From Rhodobacterales bacterium HKCCE3408 (lineage in GTDB: Bacteria > Pseudomonadota > Alphaproteobacteria > Rhodobacterales > Rhodobacteraceae): DNA of 64,000 bases. The stretch covers positions 62,001-126,000 of the forward strand of contig WVSN01000005.1 in assembly GCA_015689705.1 (NCBI GenBank), given 5' to 3'. Position 1 is the first letter of the stretch; each line of letters opens with the position of its first letter. The notes under the pieces are model-generated. The model made no database searches. It saw nothing but the letters and a program-made list of their open reading frames with translations, and was not told where the DNA came from. A program made the position numbers and the translations under genes. Shown piece after piece: positions 36,428 to 44,913 of this stretch.

Positions 36428-38304
36428 TCTGCGGCCTCCCTGAGGTTGACCGGATAGAGGCAGCGGACCTTGCGCCCGCCCGACCCGTCGAGCGGGATGT
36501 GACCGCGGCGGCAATCGGCATGGACCCGGTCGCAGCGGTCGGCGAAGGCACAGCCCTCGGGCAGCTTGTCGACGACTGGCGGCAGGCCCGGAATCGCCTC
36601 GAGCCGCCGCTTGCCCTGCCCGAGTTCCGGCACGCAGGCGATGAGCCGTGCCGTGTAGGGATGCTGCGGCGCGTCGAGCACGGCACGCGTCGGTCCCTCC
36701 TCCACGATCCGGCCGGCATACATGACCGCGACCCGGTCGCAGAGTTGCCCGACCACGCCGAAATCGTGCGTGATGAAGATGATCGCGAGCCCACGGTCGC
36801 GGCGGAGATCGTCGAGCAGCGACAGGATCTGCGCCTGCACCGTGACGTCGAGCGCCGTCGTCGGCTCGTCCGCGATGATGACCTCCGGATCGTTCGCCAG
36901 CGCCATGGCGATGCCGACGCGCTGGCGCATGCCCCCCGACATCTCGTGCGGGTAATTGTCCACGCGCGACTTCGCGTTCGGAATCCGCACGGCCTCGAGC
37001 AGTTCCACCGCCTTCTTCCGCCCTTCGTCCCGCCCGATCCGCCGGTGTGCGGCAATCGCCTCGATCAGCTGGTCGCCGACCTTGTAGAGCGGGTGCAGCG
37101 TGGCCAGCGGGTCCTGGAAGATGTAGGCGACCGCCCGTCCCCGCATGGAGCGCAGCGTCTCGTAGGGCGCGCCGACGAGATCGGTGCCCTCGTAGCGGAC
37201 CGAACCGTTGGTGATGAGACCCGGCGGCGAGGCGACGAGACCCATGACGCTGAGCGCCGTTACCGATTTGCCCGAGCCGCTTTCCCCGATGATGCCGAGC
37301 GCCTCGCCCGGTTTGACCGCCAGATCGACGCCGCCGACGGCGCGGTAGACGCGATCCTTGACGTGGAACTGGGTCTCGAGCCCCGACATGGTCAGGATGC
37401 CCGGTGCATGTTCCGGTGCCGGCTTCCGGTCCTTCGCGACAAGCGTCGCCGGCAGCGGCCGGTTCAGCGCGCCGGATTTCAGCCGCGGGTCGAGCGCGTC
37501 GCGCACGCCGTCCCCGAGCAGGTTGATGGCCATGACGATCACGAGGATCATCAGGCCAGGCACGACCGAGGTGTGCGGGTTCGATATCAGCGCCGAGCGC
37601 GCCTCGCCCAACATCGAGCCCAGGTCCGCCTGTGGCGGCTGCGAGCCGAGGCCGAGGAAGCTGAGGCCCGCCGTCTCGAGGATCATCCAGCCGATCGTCG
37701 TCGACATCGCGATGACGATGACCGGGATCACGTTGGGCAGGATCTCGGTCAGGATGATGCGCGCGTTCGACATCCCCGACAGCTTCGCCGCGTCGACGAA
37801 TTCCTTGTGCGCGATGCCGACGGTGATGCCGCGAATGTTCCGCGCGAAAAACGGGATGTTCACGGCCGCCACCGCGATCAGCGCGTTCATCAGCCCGGGG
37901 CCGAGCGCAGCGACGATGGCGAGCGCGAGCAGGATGTAGGGAAACGCCATCAACATGTCGACGCCGCGCATGATGATGTTGTCCGTCCGGCCGCCGTAGA
38001 AGCCCGCGACGATACCGATGGCGGCACCGATCGTGGCGGCCAGCAGCGCGGCCGCGAAGCCGACGGCGAGCGACAGGCGCGTGCCCCACATCAGCCGCGA
38101 GAGCAGGTCCCGCCCGAGATGGTCGGTGCCGAGCAGCCCCGCGCCGGAGAACGGCGGCTGGAACCGGTCGGCCGTGTTCGTCACGTCCGGATCGGCGAGC
38201 GGCAGGACCGGCGTCAGGATCGCCAGCAGCACGACGATGCCCATCACGATCAGCCCGCCGAGCGCGAGCCGGTTGCGGGCGAGGAGCTTGAGGAACGCGC
38301 TCAT
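36424..38304 (-). CDS. Fused DppC-type permease and DppD-type ATPase
   Basis: One frame of 626 residues joins two normally separate subunits. Residues 1-275 are an OppC/DppC permease ([18 protein letters not shown] loop [16 protein letters not shown]; ending [15 protein letters not shown]). A linker of about 27 residues (276-302) follows. Residues 303-626 are a DppD ATPase with Walker A GESGSGKS at 340-347, signature MSGGMRQRV, Walker [13 protein letters not shown] and the C-terminal cysteine motif [15 protein letters not shown] see no stop or frameshift at the join. The architecture occurs in other proteobacteria. It overlaps dppB upstream and dppF downstream by ATGA joints. Confidence 0.92.
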   Translation of the reverse strand: MSAFLKLLARNRLALGGLIVMGIVVLLAILTPVLPLADPDVTNTADRFQPPFSGAGLLGTDHLGRDLLSRLMWGTRLSLAVGFAAALLAATIGAAIGIVAGFYGGRTDNIIMRGVDMLMAFPYILLALAIVAALGPGLMNALIAVAAVNIPFFARNIRGITVGIAHKEFVDAAKLSGMSNARIILTEILPNVIPVIVIAMSTTIGWMILETAGLSFLGLGSQPPQADLGSMLGEARSALISNPHTSVVPGLMILVIVMAINLLGDGVRDALDPRLKSGALNRPLPATLVAKDRKPAPEHAPGILTMSGLETQFHVKDRVYRAVGGVDLAVKPGEALGIIGESGSGKSVTALSVMGLVASPPGLITNGSVRYEGTDLVGAPYETLRSMRGRAVAYIFQDPLATLHPLYKVGDQLIEAIAAHRRIGRDEGRKKAVELLEAVRIPNAKSRVDNYPHEMSGGMRQRVGIAMALANDPEVIIADEPTTALDVTVQAQILSLLDDLRRDRGLAIIFITHDFGVVGQLCDRVAVMYAGRIVEEGPTRAVLDAPQHPYTARLIACVPELGQGKRRLEAIPGLPPVVDKLPEGCAFADRCDRVHADCRRGHIPLDGSGGRKVRCLYPVNLREAAE

Positions 38305-39248
38305 GTCTTGATCCTCGGGTCGAGCATCGACTGCGCGACGTCGACGACGATGTTGAAGAGCACGTAGCAGGCGGCGACGAAAACGACCCCGCCCTGCACC
38401 AGCAGGATGTCCCGCCGCAGGATCGCGTCAACGAGCATCCGGCCTATGCCAGGCCATTGAAAAACAACCTCTATATAGACCGCGCCGGACAGGACGAAGC
38501 CGGCCTGGATGCCGAGGACGGGGATGATCGAGACCATCGCGGCGCGCAGCGCGTGGCGCCAGACGACGCCGCGTTCATGCACGCCCTTGGCCCGCGCTGT
38601 GCGGATGAAATCCTGCCGCAGCACCTCGAGCATCGCCGACCGCGCGAGCCGCGCGATGACGCCCGTGGCCACGACCGACAGCGCCAGTGCCGGCATCGCG
38701 AGATGCCTCAGCAGCACCCATAAATTGTGGTCTCCGTAGATCGGCCACATGCCGGATGCGGGCAGCACGCGCAGCTGCACGGCGAAGATCAGGATCATCA
38801 TCATCCCGAGGAAGAACGACGGGATCGAGATGCCCAGAAGGACCACGAAGGTGATGCCCTTGTCGGCCCAACCGTATTGATTTGCCGCGGAAATCACGCC
38901 CGCGATGATCCCGAGGATCGAGCAGAGAACGAAGCTCGTCCCGGCCAGGACCAGCGTCGCGCCGAAGCGTTCGAGCACCTCATCGAGGACCGGGCGGTTG
39001 AGCGCGAAGGACCGCCCGAAATCGCCCTGAAGCATGTTGCCGAGCCAGATGAAGAATTGCTGCCATTTCGGCTTGTCGAGGCCGAGATCGGCGTTCAGGC
39101 GTTCGACGTTCTCGGGCGTCGCGAAGGAGCCCAGGATGGCCGTCGCCGGGTCGCCGGGGATCAGCGCCATGATCAGGAAGACGATGACCGAGATGCCGAA
39201 CAGCACCGGAATCGCGGACAGAAGTCGCTTCAGGATGTAGCCGGCCAT
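38301..39248 (-). CDS. dppB: Peptide ABC transporter permease (DppB type)
   Basis: Membrane permease of 315 residues: first helix about 9-29 (LLSAIPVLFGISVIVFLIMAL), family text PGDPATAILG, ADLGLDKPKWQQF, EAA loop DFIRTARAKGVHERGVVWRHAL and ending [14 protein letters not shown]. It follows the receptor gene after a 130-base gap containing a stem-loop and a tandem repeat. Confidence 0.92.
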   Translation of the reverse strand: MAGYILKRLLSAIPVLFGISVIVFLIMALIPGDPATAILGSFATPENVERLNADLGLDKPKWQQFFIWLGNMLQGDFGRSFALNRPVLDEVLERFGATLVLAGTSFVLCSILGIIAGVISAANQYGWADKGITFVVLLGISIPSFFLGMMMILIFAVQLRVLPASGMWPIYGDHNLWVLLRHLAMPALALSVVATGVIARLARSAMLEVLRQDFIRTARAKGVHERGVVWRHALRAAMVSIIPVLGIQAGFVLSGAVYIEVVFQWPGIGRMLVDAILRRDILLVQGGVVFVAACYVLFNIVVDVAQSMLDPRIKT

Positions 39249-39294
39249 GGGGTCCCTCCCGGCGGGTCTGGGGGGCGGTTAACGGCATGTTGGT

Positions 39295-39330
39295 ACCGGT
39301 ATGCCTTTCGGTATGCCTACCGGTATGCAC
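39295..39330. repeat. Three tandem 12-bp repeats between dppA and dppB
   Basis: ACCGGTATGCCT, TTCGGTATGCCT and ACCGGTATGCAC follow each other without spacing (39295-39306, 39307-39318, 39319-39330). All share CGGTATGC. The tract lies in the untranslated part of the operon between receptor and permease. It could bind a protein, shape the RNA, or be a replication-slippage product. Confidence 0.6.
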
Positions 39331-39341
39331 GCGCGGCCAAA

Positions 39342-39371
39342 CCGCGGCGAGGAGGTTAATCCCCGCCGCGG
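39342..39371 (-). other. Stem-loop between dppA and dppB
   Basis: CCGCGGCG (39342-39349) pairs with CGCCGCGG (39364-39371) around a 14-base loop. It starts 7 bases after the receptor stop, the same placement as the hairpins in the pot and opp operons. No T-run follows. Confidence 0.5.
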
Positions 39372-39378
39372 ACGTTCA

Positions 39379-40944
39379 TCAGTTCTTCACCACATCGTCC
39401 AGAAGCAGGAAGAAGGACGGCTCGAGCGCGAAATTCTCGACCCGGTCCGAGGTCACGGCGTTCTGCACCCAGTTCGCCACGAAGACCCAGGGCGCGTCCT
39501 CCTGCACGATGGTCTGCATCTCGCGATAGAGCGCCGCGCGGGTGTCCTGGTCGGTCGCGGTCCGCGCCTCCTCGAGCAGGGCGTCGACCTCGGGGTTCGA
39601 ATAGTAGCCCGAGTTGAAGCCGCCATTGTCCGGCATCGCCTCGGTCCGGAGCGTGAGATAGGGCAGCGTGTCCGGATCGTTCGTCATCCACGCCATCTCG
39701 GCCATGTCGGCCTCGCCCTCCAGCCCCGGGTTCACCCGGCCGAGGAACGTGTTCCACTCGTAGGTCTCGATGGTGACGTCGAAGCCGACGGCCTCGAGAT
39801 CGGCCTGGATCGCGGTGCCCATGGCGACCGGATCGAGCATCCCCGATCCGCCCTCGGTCACGTAGAAGGTCACCTCGGGCGCTTCCATCCCGGCCTCGGC
39901 CAGAAGCTCGCGCGCCCGGTCGGGATCGTAGGGATAGGGATCGAGATCCTCGTTATAGGCCCAGGCGAAGGCGGGCGGCGTCGGGCCGGCGGCCACGGCG
40001 GCGGTGCCTTCGAGCACGTCGTTGACCAGCGCCTCCTTGTTGATCGCGTAGTTCGCGGCCTGGCGCACGGCCTGCTCGGTGAACGGGCCCTCGCGCATGT
40101 TCAGGATCAGGAACCAGACATGGGGTCCGGCCTGCTCGACCACGTTGAACGCGTCCCCCTGGAATTCCGACAGCGCCACCGGCGGCACCTCGACCATCAG
40201 GTCGATCCCGCCCGACAGCATCTCGGCCACGCGTGTGTTCGCGTCGGTGATCGGGCGGAAGACGACCGCCTCGAGCTCGGGCGCGCCGTCCCAGTAATCG
40301 GGGTTACGCTCGACCACCACGGCCTCGTTCGAGCGCCATTCGACGAAGCGGAACGCCCCGGTGCCCGAGGGATTGCGGCCGAAATCCTGCCCGTTGTCCA
40401 TCACCGCCTGCGGCGAGACGATCAGGCCCGTCGGGTAGGCGAGGTTCGACAGGAAGGGCGCGTAGGGCGAGGACAGGGTGAACTGCACCGTCAGGTCGTC
40501 CAGCGCCTCGACGCTCTCGACCGCCGAGAAGAAGAAGGACAGCGGGAACGGCCCGGTGTCGTGATAGGGGTGATCCTCGTTCAGCATCCGTTCGAAGTTG
40601 AACACCACCGCCTCGGCGTTGAACGGCGTGCCGTCGTGGAAGCTGACGCCGTCGCGCAGGTTGAAGGTGTAGACGGTGCCGTCGTCCGAGATCTCCCAGT
40701 CCGTCGCCAGCGCCGGCTCGACCTCGAGCGTGCCGGAGGCGTAGCGCACCAGCCCGTCATAGACGTTCATCAGGATGCGGAAGTCGTTCACCGCGGTGAC
40801 GGCATGCGGGTCGAGCGCCTGCGGCTCGGCCACCTGGCCGACCACCAGCACGCCCGGCGGCGTCTGCGCGGCGGCCGGAAGGCCGAGCGCCAGCGCGGCC
40901 GCCCCGCCCAGCACCGCGCGCCGGGTCCATGTCAGAAGTCCCAT
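39379..40944 (-). CDS. Peptide ABC transporter substrate-binding protein (SBP family 5)
   Basis: Periplasmic receptor of 521 residues. Signal peptide with an RR pair (WTRRAVLGGAAALALGLPAAAQ) may be Tat-type. Mature text EPQALDPHAVTAVNDFRILMNVYDGLVRY and WEISDDGTVYTFNLRDGVSFHDGTPFNAEAVVFNFERM is the DppA/nickel/glutathione-type SBP_5 pattern. The ATG at 40944 has AGGAGAGGGGAG upstream. First gene of the operon receptor, permease, fused permease-ATPase, ATPase. The ligand is unknown; neighbouring DUF1028 and GntR genes may belong to the same pathway. Confidence 0.88.
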   Translation of the reverse strand: MGLLTWTRRAVLGGAAALALGLPAAAQTPPGVLVVGQVAEPQALDPHAVTAVNDFRILMNVYDGLVRYASGTLEVEPALATDWEISDDGTVYTFNLRDGVSFHDGTPFNAEAVVFNFERMLNEDHPYHDTGPFPLSFFFSAVESVEALDDLTVQFTLSSPYAPFLSNLAYPTGLIVSPQAVMDNGQDFGRNPSGTGAFRFVEWRSNEAVVVERNPDYWDGAPELEAVVFRPITDANTRVAEMLSGGIDLMVEVPPVALSEFQGDAFNVVEQAGPHVWFLILNMREGPFTEQAVRQAANYAINKEALVNDVLEGTAAVAAGPTPPAFAWAYNEDLDPYPYDPDRARELLAEAGMEAPEVTFYVTEGGSGMLDPVAMGTAIQADLEAVGFDVTIETYEWNTFLGRVNPGLEGEADMAEMAWMTNDPDTLPYLTLRTEAMPDNGGFNSGYYSNPEVDALLEEARTATDQDTRAALYREMQTIVQEDAPWVFVANWVQNAVTSDRVENFALEPSFFLLLDDVVKN

Positions 40945-40977
40945 ATCTCTCCCCTCTCCTGTGGGTCCGAATTTTTC

Positions 40978-41012
40978 ACTATAAATTCGATGACGCCAAA
41001 TTATCATGATAA
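40978..41012 (-). promoter_or_regulatory. Promoter and palindromic operator of the second peptide operon
   Basis: On the minus strand TATAGT (40978-40983) is a good -10 element 34 bases before the receptor ATG. The perfect 12-bp palindrome TTATCATGATAA (41001-41012) ends 17 bases upstream of it, right at the -35 position. That is a typical repressor site. The GntR protein encoded at 41823-42584 is the obvious candidate. The palindrome also lies 30 bases upstream of the divergent DUF1028 start. Confidence 0.5.
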
Positions 41013-41042
41013 AAGCAAGCCTGCGGAGGGAGAGGCGACGCG

Positions 41043-41768
41043 ATGACCATCTCGATCCTTGCGATTGATGAAAAAACGGGCCGGATGGGCGGCGCGGCGG
41101 CGACCGGAAGCCTGTGCGTGGGCGGCTGGGTCCTGCGCGGCGCGCCCGAATCGGGCATGTCGGCCAGCCAGGGGACCGCGCCCTCGACGCTCTGGGGCGA
41201 CGGCGTGCTGGCGGCGATGCATGGCGGTGCGACGGCGGAAGACGCGGTCGCGATGGTCGTGGCGCCCGATACCGGCCGCGATCACCGCCAGCTCGCCGCG
41301 CTCGACCCCACGGGCGGGACCGGGCATTTCACCGGCGCCGAGAGCGTCGTCCATGCCGGCGCGGTCGTGGCGCCGGGCGTCGTCGTCGCGGGCAACATGC
41401 TGTCGGGCCCGCGCGTGCCCGACGCGGCGCTGAAAGGCTTCCTCGAGGCCGAGGCGCTCGACTTCCCGCTGCGCCTGATGGCCGCCCTTTCCGCCGCGGC
41501 GGCCGCGGGCGGCGATGCGCGCGGGCTGAAATCGGCCGCACTTCTCGTCGTCTCGCGCAAGGCCGCGCCGCTGACGCTCCGGATCGACCATTCCGACCGG
41601 CCGCTCGCCGCGCTAGCCGATCTCTACACCGTCTCCCAGGCCGAGCCCTATCACAGCTGGACCGAGGTCGTGCCCGTGCTCGACGATCCGTGGCGCGCGC
41701 CCGATCCCGCCGACGTCCCCGAGACGCCCGAGCCGATCGTCAAGGCATCCCCCGCCGTCCCGCGCTGA
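41043..41768 (+). CDS. DUF1028 domain-containing protein (Ntn-hydrolase-like)
   Basis: Protein of 241 residues recognised as DUF1028 from MTISILAIDEKTGRMGGAAATG, VGGWVLRGAPESGMSASQG and AGNMLSG. The family is predicted to have an Ntn-hydrolase fold, and its members often stand beside peptide/amino acid ABC transporters and peptidases; its reaction is unknown. The catalytic N-terminal residue of Ntn enzymes would require processing, and no clear Ser/Thr/Cys start follows the Met except Thr2. Ribosome site GGAGGGAGAGG precedes ATG 41043. Divergent from the peptide receptor gene. Confidence 0.8.
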   Translation: MTISILAIDEKTGRMGGAAATGSLCVGGWVLRGAPESGMSASQGTAPSTLWGDGVLAAMHGGATAEDAVAMVVAPDTGRDHRQLAALDPTGGTGHFTGAESVVHAGAVVAPGVVVAGNMLSGPRVPDAALKGFLEAEALDFPLRLMAALSAAAAAGGDARGLKSAALLVVSRKAAPLTLRIDHSDRPLAALADLYTVSQAEPYHSWTEVVPVLDDPWRAPDPADVPETPEPIVKASPAVPR

Positions 41769-41770
41769 GC

Positions 41771-41800
41771 CCTTCATCTTTCCAGAAATACTCCGGGGAG
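41771..41800 (-). repeat. Intergenic repeat, copy A (core only)
   Basis: On the minus strand the core CTCCCCGGAGTATTTC, then TGGAAAGATGAAGG, matches copies at 47319-47348 and 63696-63725. Here the long C/G hairpin is replaced by a different GC-rich flank (CTCCGCCCCTCGCG on the minus strand). It sits between two convergent genes. Confidence 0.6.
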
Positions 41801-41822
41801 CGCGAGGGGCGGAGCCACTCGT

Positions 41823-42584
41823 TCACTCCGCGATGAACCGGCGCATGACCTGCGCCTCCTGCGCCTGCATCAGCCGTTCGGCGGTGTCCATATGCGCGGC
41901 CATGACCGACCGGGCGCGGGCCGCGTCGCCGGCGCGGAGCGCGGCGATCAGCTCTTCCTGGTAGGCCCGCCCCTTCTCGTAGAGCTCCCGGTTCGGCGGG
42001 TCGTAGAGGCGGCGGTAGACGGTCAGGTCGGACAGGATCCGGGCCATGAAGCTGACGACGAAGGCCAGGAGCGGGTTGTCGGAGAAATTCGCCAGCCGCC
42101 GGTGGAAGGCGAGCGAGGCGACGTGCTGGTCGCGCTCCTCCTCGGCCGAGCGGGCGGGCGCGGGGTAGCGCGCGACGATCGCCTCGAGCTCGGCGAGCTG
42201 GTCTTCGGACAGCCGTCCGGCCAGCGTCGCGGCGATCTCGGGCTCGAGCAGGCGGCGGAGCTGGTAGATGTTCCCGATCGAGAGCTCGCGGAAATAGAAG
42301 TAGTTGGCGAGCAGGGCCTTGGCCCGGTCCTCGGTCACTTCGCCGACGAAGCAGCCGCCGCCGGGGCCGGTGCGGCTTTCGATCAGGCCCTGCGCCTCGA
42401 GGATGCGCATGGCCTCGCGGATCGTGCCCTTGGCCATGCCGAAGCGGGACATCAGCTCGGTCTCCGACGGCAGGCGGTCGCCCTTCTTCAGGCTGTGTTC
42501 GACCACCCAGTCCTTGATCGCCTCGGCCACGCGGGCGGGGCGGGAACGCTTGGGACTGGGCGGGGTCGTCTCGGGCACGGGCAC
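41823..42584 (-). CDS. GntR family transcriptional regulator (FCD domain)
   Basis: Regulator of 253 residues. Winged helix at about 18-85 (RVAEAIKDWVVEHSLKKGDRLPSETELMSRFGMAKGTIREAMRILEAQGLI) plus an FCD effector domain (LRRLLEPEIAATLAGRL; FHRRLANFSDNPLLAFV; EELIAALRAGDAARARSVMAAHMD) with the usual His/Asp/Asn metal-type ligands. The start is a GTG at 42584. Convergent with DUF1028; likely controls DUF1028 and the peptide operon through the palindrome at 41001. Confidence 0.87.
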   Translation of the reverse strand: MPVPETTPPSPKRSRPARVAEAIKDWVVEHSLKKGDRLPSETELMSRFGMAKGTIREAMRILEAQGLIESRTGPGGGCFVGEVTEDRAKALLANYFYFRELSIGNIYQLRRLLEPEIAATLAGRLSEDQLAELEAIVARYPAPARSAEEERDQHVASLAFHRRLANFSDNPLLAFVVSFMARILSDLTVYRRLYDPPNRELYEKGRAYQEELIAALRAGDAARARSVMAAHMDTAERLMQAQEAQVMRRFIAE

Positions 42585-42662
42585 TCGTCTTTCGGGATCC
42601 CGGGTCCGGGTTTAGCCCGCGGGCGGAATCCGACCAAGGGAAAAAGCCCGGGCCAAAGCGGT

Positions 42663-42690
42663 TTGAAACTGCCAGGGGCGGTCTTATAGT
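42663..42690 (+). promoter_or_regulatory. Candidate sigma-70-type promoter of glgB
   Basis: TTGAAA (42663-42668), 16-base spacer, TATAGT (42685-42690). If used, transcription would begin around 42696-42699, at or within the first codons of glgB, implying a leaderless start at the ATG at 42699. It may also be chance. Confidence 0.35.
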
Positions 42691-42692
42691 CA

Positions 42693-44909
42693 ATGAGCAT
42701 GACCCGCAGCACAGCCGCCCGCCCGCTCGCCGCCGCCGACGACGCCCTGAGCCGCATCGCCGCCGGCACCTTCGACGACCCCTTTGCGGTGCTTGGCCCG
42801 CACGAGATCGACGGGACCCGACACGTCACCGCGTTCCGGCCCGACGCGACGGCCGTCAGCGCGCGCGGCGTGGATGGCGAGGCCCATCCGCTGGCGCCGG
42901 TTCGGGGCCATGAGGGGCTGTTCTCCGGTCCGGTTCCAGGCGGCGGGGCCTACCGGCTGATCCTGCGCCGCGCCGATGGCAGCGAGACCGAGACCGACGA
43001 TCCCTACCGCTTCGGCCCGGTGCTCGGTCAGATGGACGAATATCTGATGGGCGAGGGCACGCATCGCCGGCTGTGGCAGGCGCTTGGCGCGCATGTGACG
43101 GAGCACGAGGGCGCCGAGGGCACGCATTTCGCGGTCTGGGCGCCGAATGCCTCCCGCGTGGCGGTCGTCGGCGCGTTCAACGACTGGGACGGCCGGGTGC
43201 ACGGGATGCGCCGCCGCGGCGCCACCGGCGTGTGGGAGCTGTTCCTGCCCGGCATCGGCGAAGGCGCGGCCTACAAGTACGAGATCCGGGGACCCGACGG
43301 CGCGCTTCAGCCGCTGAAGGCTGACCCGGTCGGCTTCGGCGCAGAGCATCCGCCGGCCACGGCGAGCGTGGTGCGCGACATCCGCGGCTATGGCTGGTCC
43401 GACGACGACTGGATGGAGCACCGGCACGGCCGGCAGTCCCGCACCGCGCCGATCTCGATCTACGAGGTCCACCTCGGCAGCTGGCGCCGGAAGGAGGGCG
43501 GCCGGCCGATGTCCTATGTCGAGGCCGCGAAGGAGCTGGTCGATTACGTCGCCGACATGGGCTTCACCCATATCGAGCTGATGCCGGTCAGCGAGTATCC
43601 GTTCGACGGGTCCTGGGGCTACCAGCCGGTGGGCCTGTTCGCGCCCACCGTCCGGCACGGGCCGCCGCACGAGTTCCGCGATCTCGTCGCTGCTGCGCAT
43701 GACAAGGGGCTAGGCGTGATCCTCGACTGGGTGCCGGGGCATTTTCCGACCGACGCCCACGGTCTGGCGAAATTCGACGGCACGTCGCTCTATGAGCACG
43801 CCGACCCGCGCGAGGGGTTTCACCAGGACTGGAACACGCTGATCTACAATTACGGCCGGACCGAGGTGAAGAACTTCCTCGTCGCCAACGCGCTTTACTG
43901 GCTGGACGAATACCATGTCGACGGGCTGCGCGTGGATGCCGTCGCCTCGATGCTCTACCGCGACTACAGCCGGAAGGCCGGTGAATGGGTCCCGAACAAG
44001 GATGGCGGGCGCGAGAACTACGAGGCGATCGCCATGCTGCGCGAGATGAACACCGACACCTACGGCGATCATCCGGGCATCGTGACCGTGGCCGAGGAAT
44101 CGACCGCCTTTCCCGGCGTGTCGCAGCCCGTGGACCAGAACGGACTGGGCTTCGGATACAAGTGGAACATGGGCTGGATGAACGACAGCCTGGAGTACAT
44201 GAAGAAGGACCCGGTCTACCGGCGGCATCACCACAACCAGCTGACCTTCGGGCTGGTCTACGCCTTCTCGGAGAACTTCATCCTGCCGATCAGCCATGAC
44301 GAGGTGGTGCACGGCAAGGGCTCGATGCTGGAGAAGATGCCGGGCAACCGGGACGAGAAAATCGCCAACCTGCGCGCCTTCTACGGCTTCATGTGGGGCC
44401 ATCCGGGCAAGAAGCTTCTGTTCATGGGCCAGGAATTCGGCCAGCCGGCGGAGTGGAACCACAACGCGGAACTGGACTGGGGCAGGCTGGACGATCCGGG
44501 CCATGCCGGGCTGAAGCGGCTCGTGCGGGATCTCAACACGCTCTATCGCGGAACGCCGGCGCTGCATGCGCTGGACGCCGATCCGGCCGGGTTCCAGTGG
44601 ATCGAGGCCGACGATGCCGACCGCTCGGTCTTTGCCTGGCTGCGCAAGGGCGGTCCGGAGGATCCGAACGTCGCGGTCATCTGCAACTTCACGCCGGTCG
44701 AGCGGACGGATTACCGCGTCGGCCTGCCCTTCGCGGGCCGCTGGCGCGAGGCGATGAACACCGATGCCGACATCTATGGCGGCGGGGGACGCGGCAACAT
44801 GGGCGGCGTGACCGCCACCAAGACGCCGGCCCACGGGCAGGCGGCGAGCGCCACGGTGACCGTGCCGCCGCTGTCGACTGTGATCCTCGTCCACGAACCC
44901 GGGGAGTGA
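42693..44909 (+). CDS. glgB: 1,4-alpha-glucan branching enzyme
   Basis: GH13 branching enzyme of 738 residues, normal for GlgB. An N-terminal domain (about 20-120, [14 protein letters not shown]) and a CBM48 (about 135-225, [24 protein letters not shown]) precede the catalytic barrel. The triad is Asp415 ([10 protein letters not shown]), Glu468 (VAEEST) and Asp536 ([12 protein letters not shown]). It introduces alpha-1,6 branches in glycogen-like glucan. Start at ATG 42693, or 42699 in the same frame. It is followed 4 bases later by a second GH13 gene, with no glgA, glgC, glgP or glgX beside it. Confidence 0.95.
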   Translation: MSMTRSTAARPLAAADDALSRIAAGTFDDPFAVLGPHEIDGTRHVTAFRPDATAVSARGVDGEAHPLAPVRGHEGLFSGPVPGGGAYRLILRRADGSETETDDPYRFGPVLGQMDEYLMGEGTHRRLWQALGAHVTEHEGAEGTHFAVWAPNASRVAVVGAFNDWDGRVHGMRRRGATGVWELFLPGIGEGAAYKYEIRGPDGALQPLKADPVGFGAEHPPATASVVRDIRGYGWSDDDWMEHRHGRQSRTAPISIYEVHLGSWRRKEGGRPMSYVEAAKELVDYVADMGFTHIELMPVSEYPFDGSWGYQPVGLFAPTVRHGPPHEFRDLVAAAHDKGLGVILDWVPGHFPTDAHGLAKFDGTSLYEHADPREGFHQDWNTLIYNYGRTEVKNFLVANALYWLDEYHVDGLRVDAVASMLYRDYSRKAGEWVPNKDGGRENYEAIAMLREMNTDTYGDHPGIVTVAEESTAFPGVSQPVDQNGLGFGYKWNMGWMNDSLEYMKKDPVYRRHHHNQLTFGLVYAFSENFILPISHDEVVHGKGSMLEKMPGNRDEKIANLRAFYGFMWGHPGKKLLFMGQEFGQPAEWNHNAELDWGRLDDPGHAGLKRLVRDLNTLYRGTPALHALDADPAGFQWIEADDADRSVFAWLRKGGPEDPNVAVICNFTPVERTDYRVGLPFAGRWREAMNTDADIYGGGGRGNMGGVTATKTPAHGQAASATVTVPPLSTVILVHEPGE

Positions 44910-44913
44910 CGCC

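Noticed and set aside
35459-38431. A single 990-residue protein covering dppF and the region antiparallel in frame to the fused gene
   Set aside because: Only the last 322 residues carry ABC ATPase motifs; the N-terminal part is an out-of-frame reading of the fused permease-ATPase gene. The true start is ATG 36427.
39295-39330. Short repeats as a CRISPR array
   Set aside because: Three 12-mers without spacers and no cas genes.
39301-41046. 581-codon plus-strand frame opposite the peptide receptor gene
   Set aside because: No motif, antisense to an SBP_5 gene with signal peptide and ribosome site.
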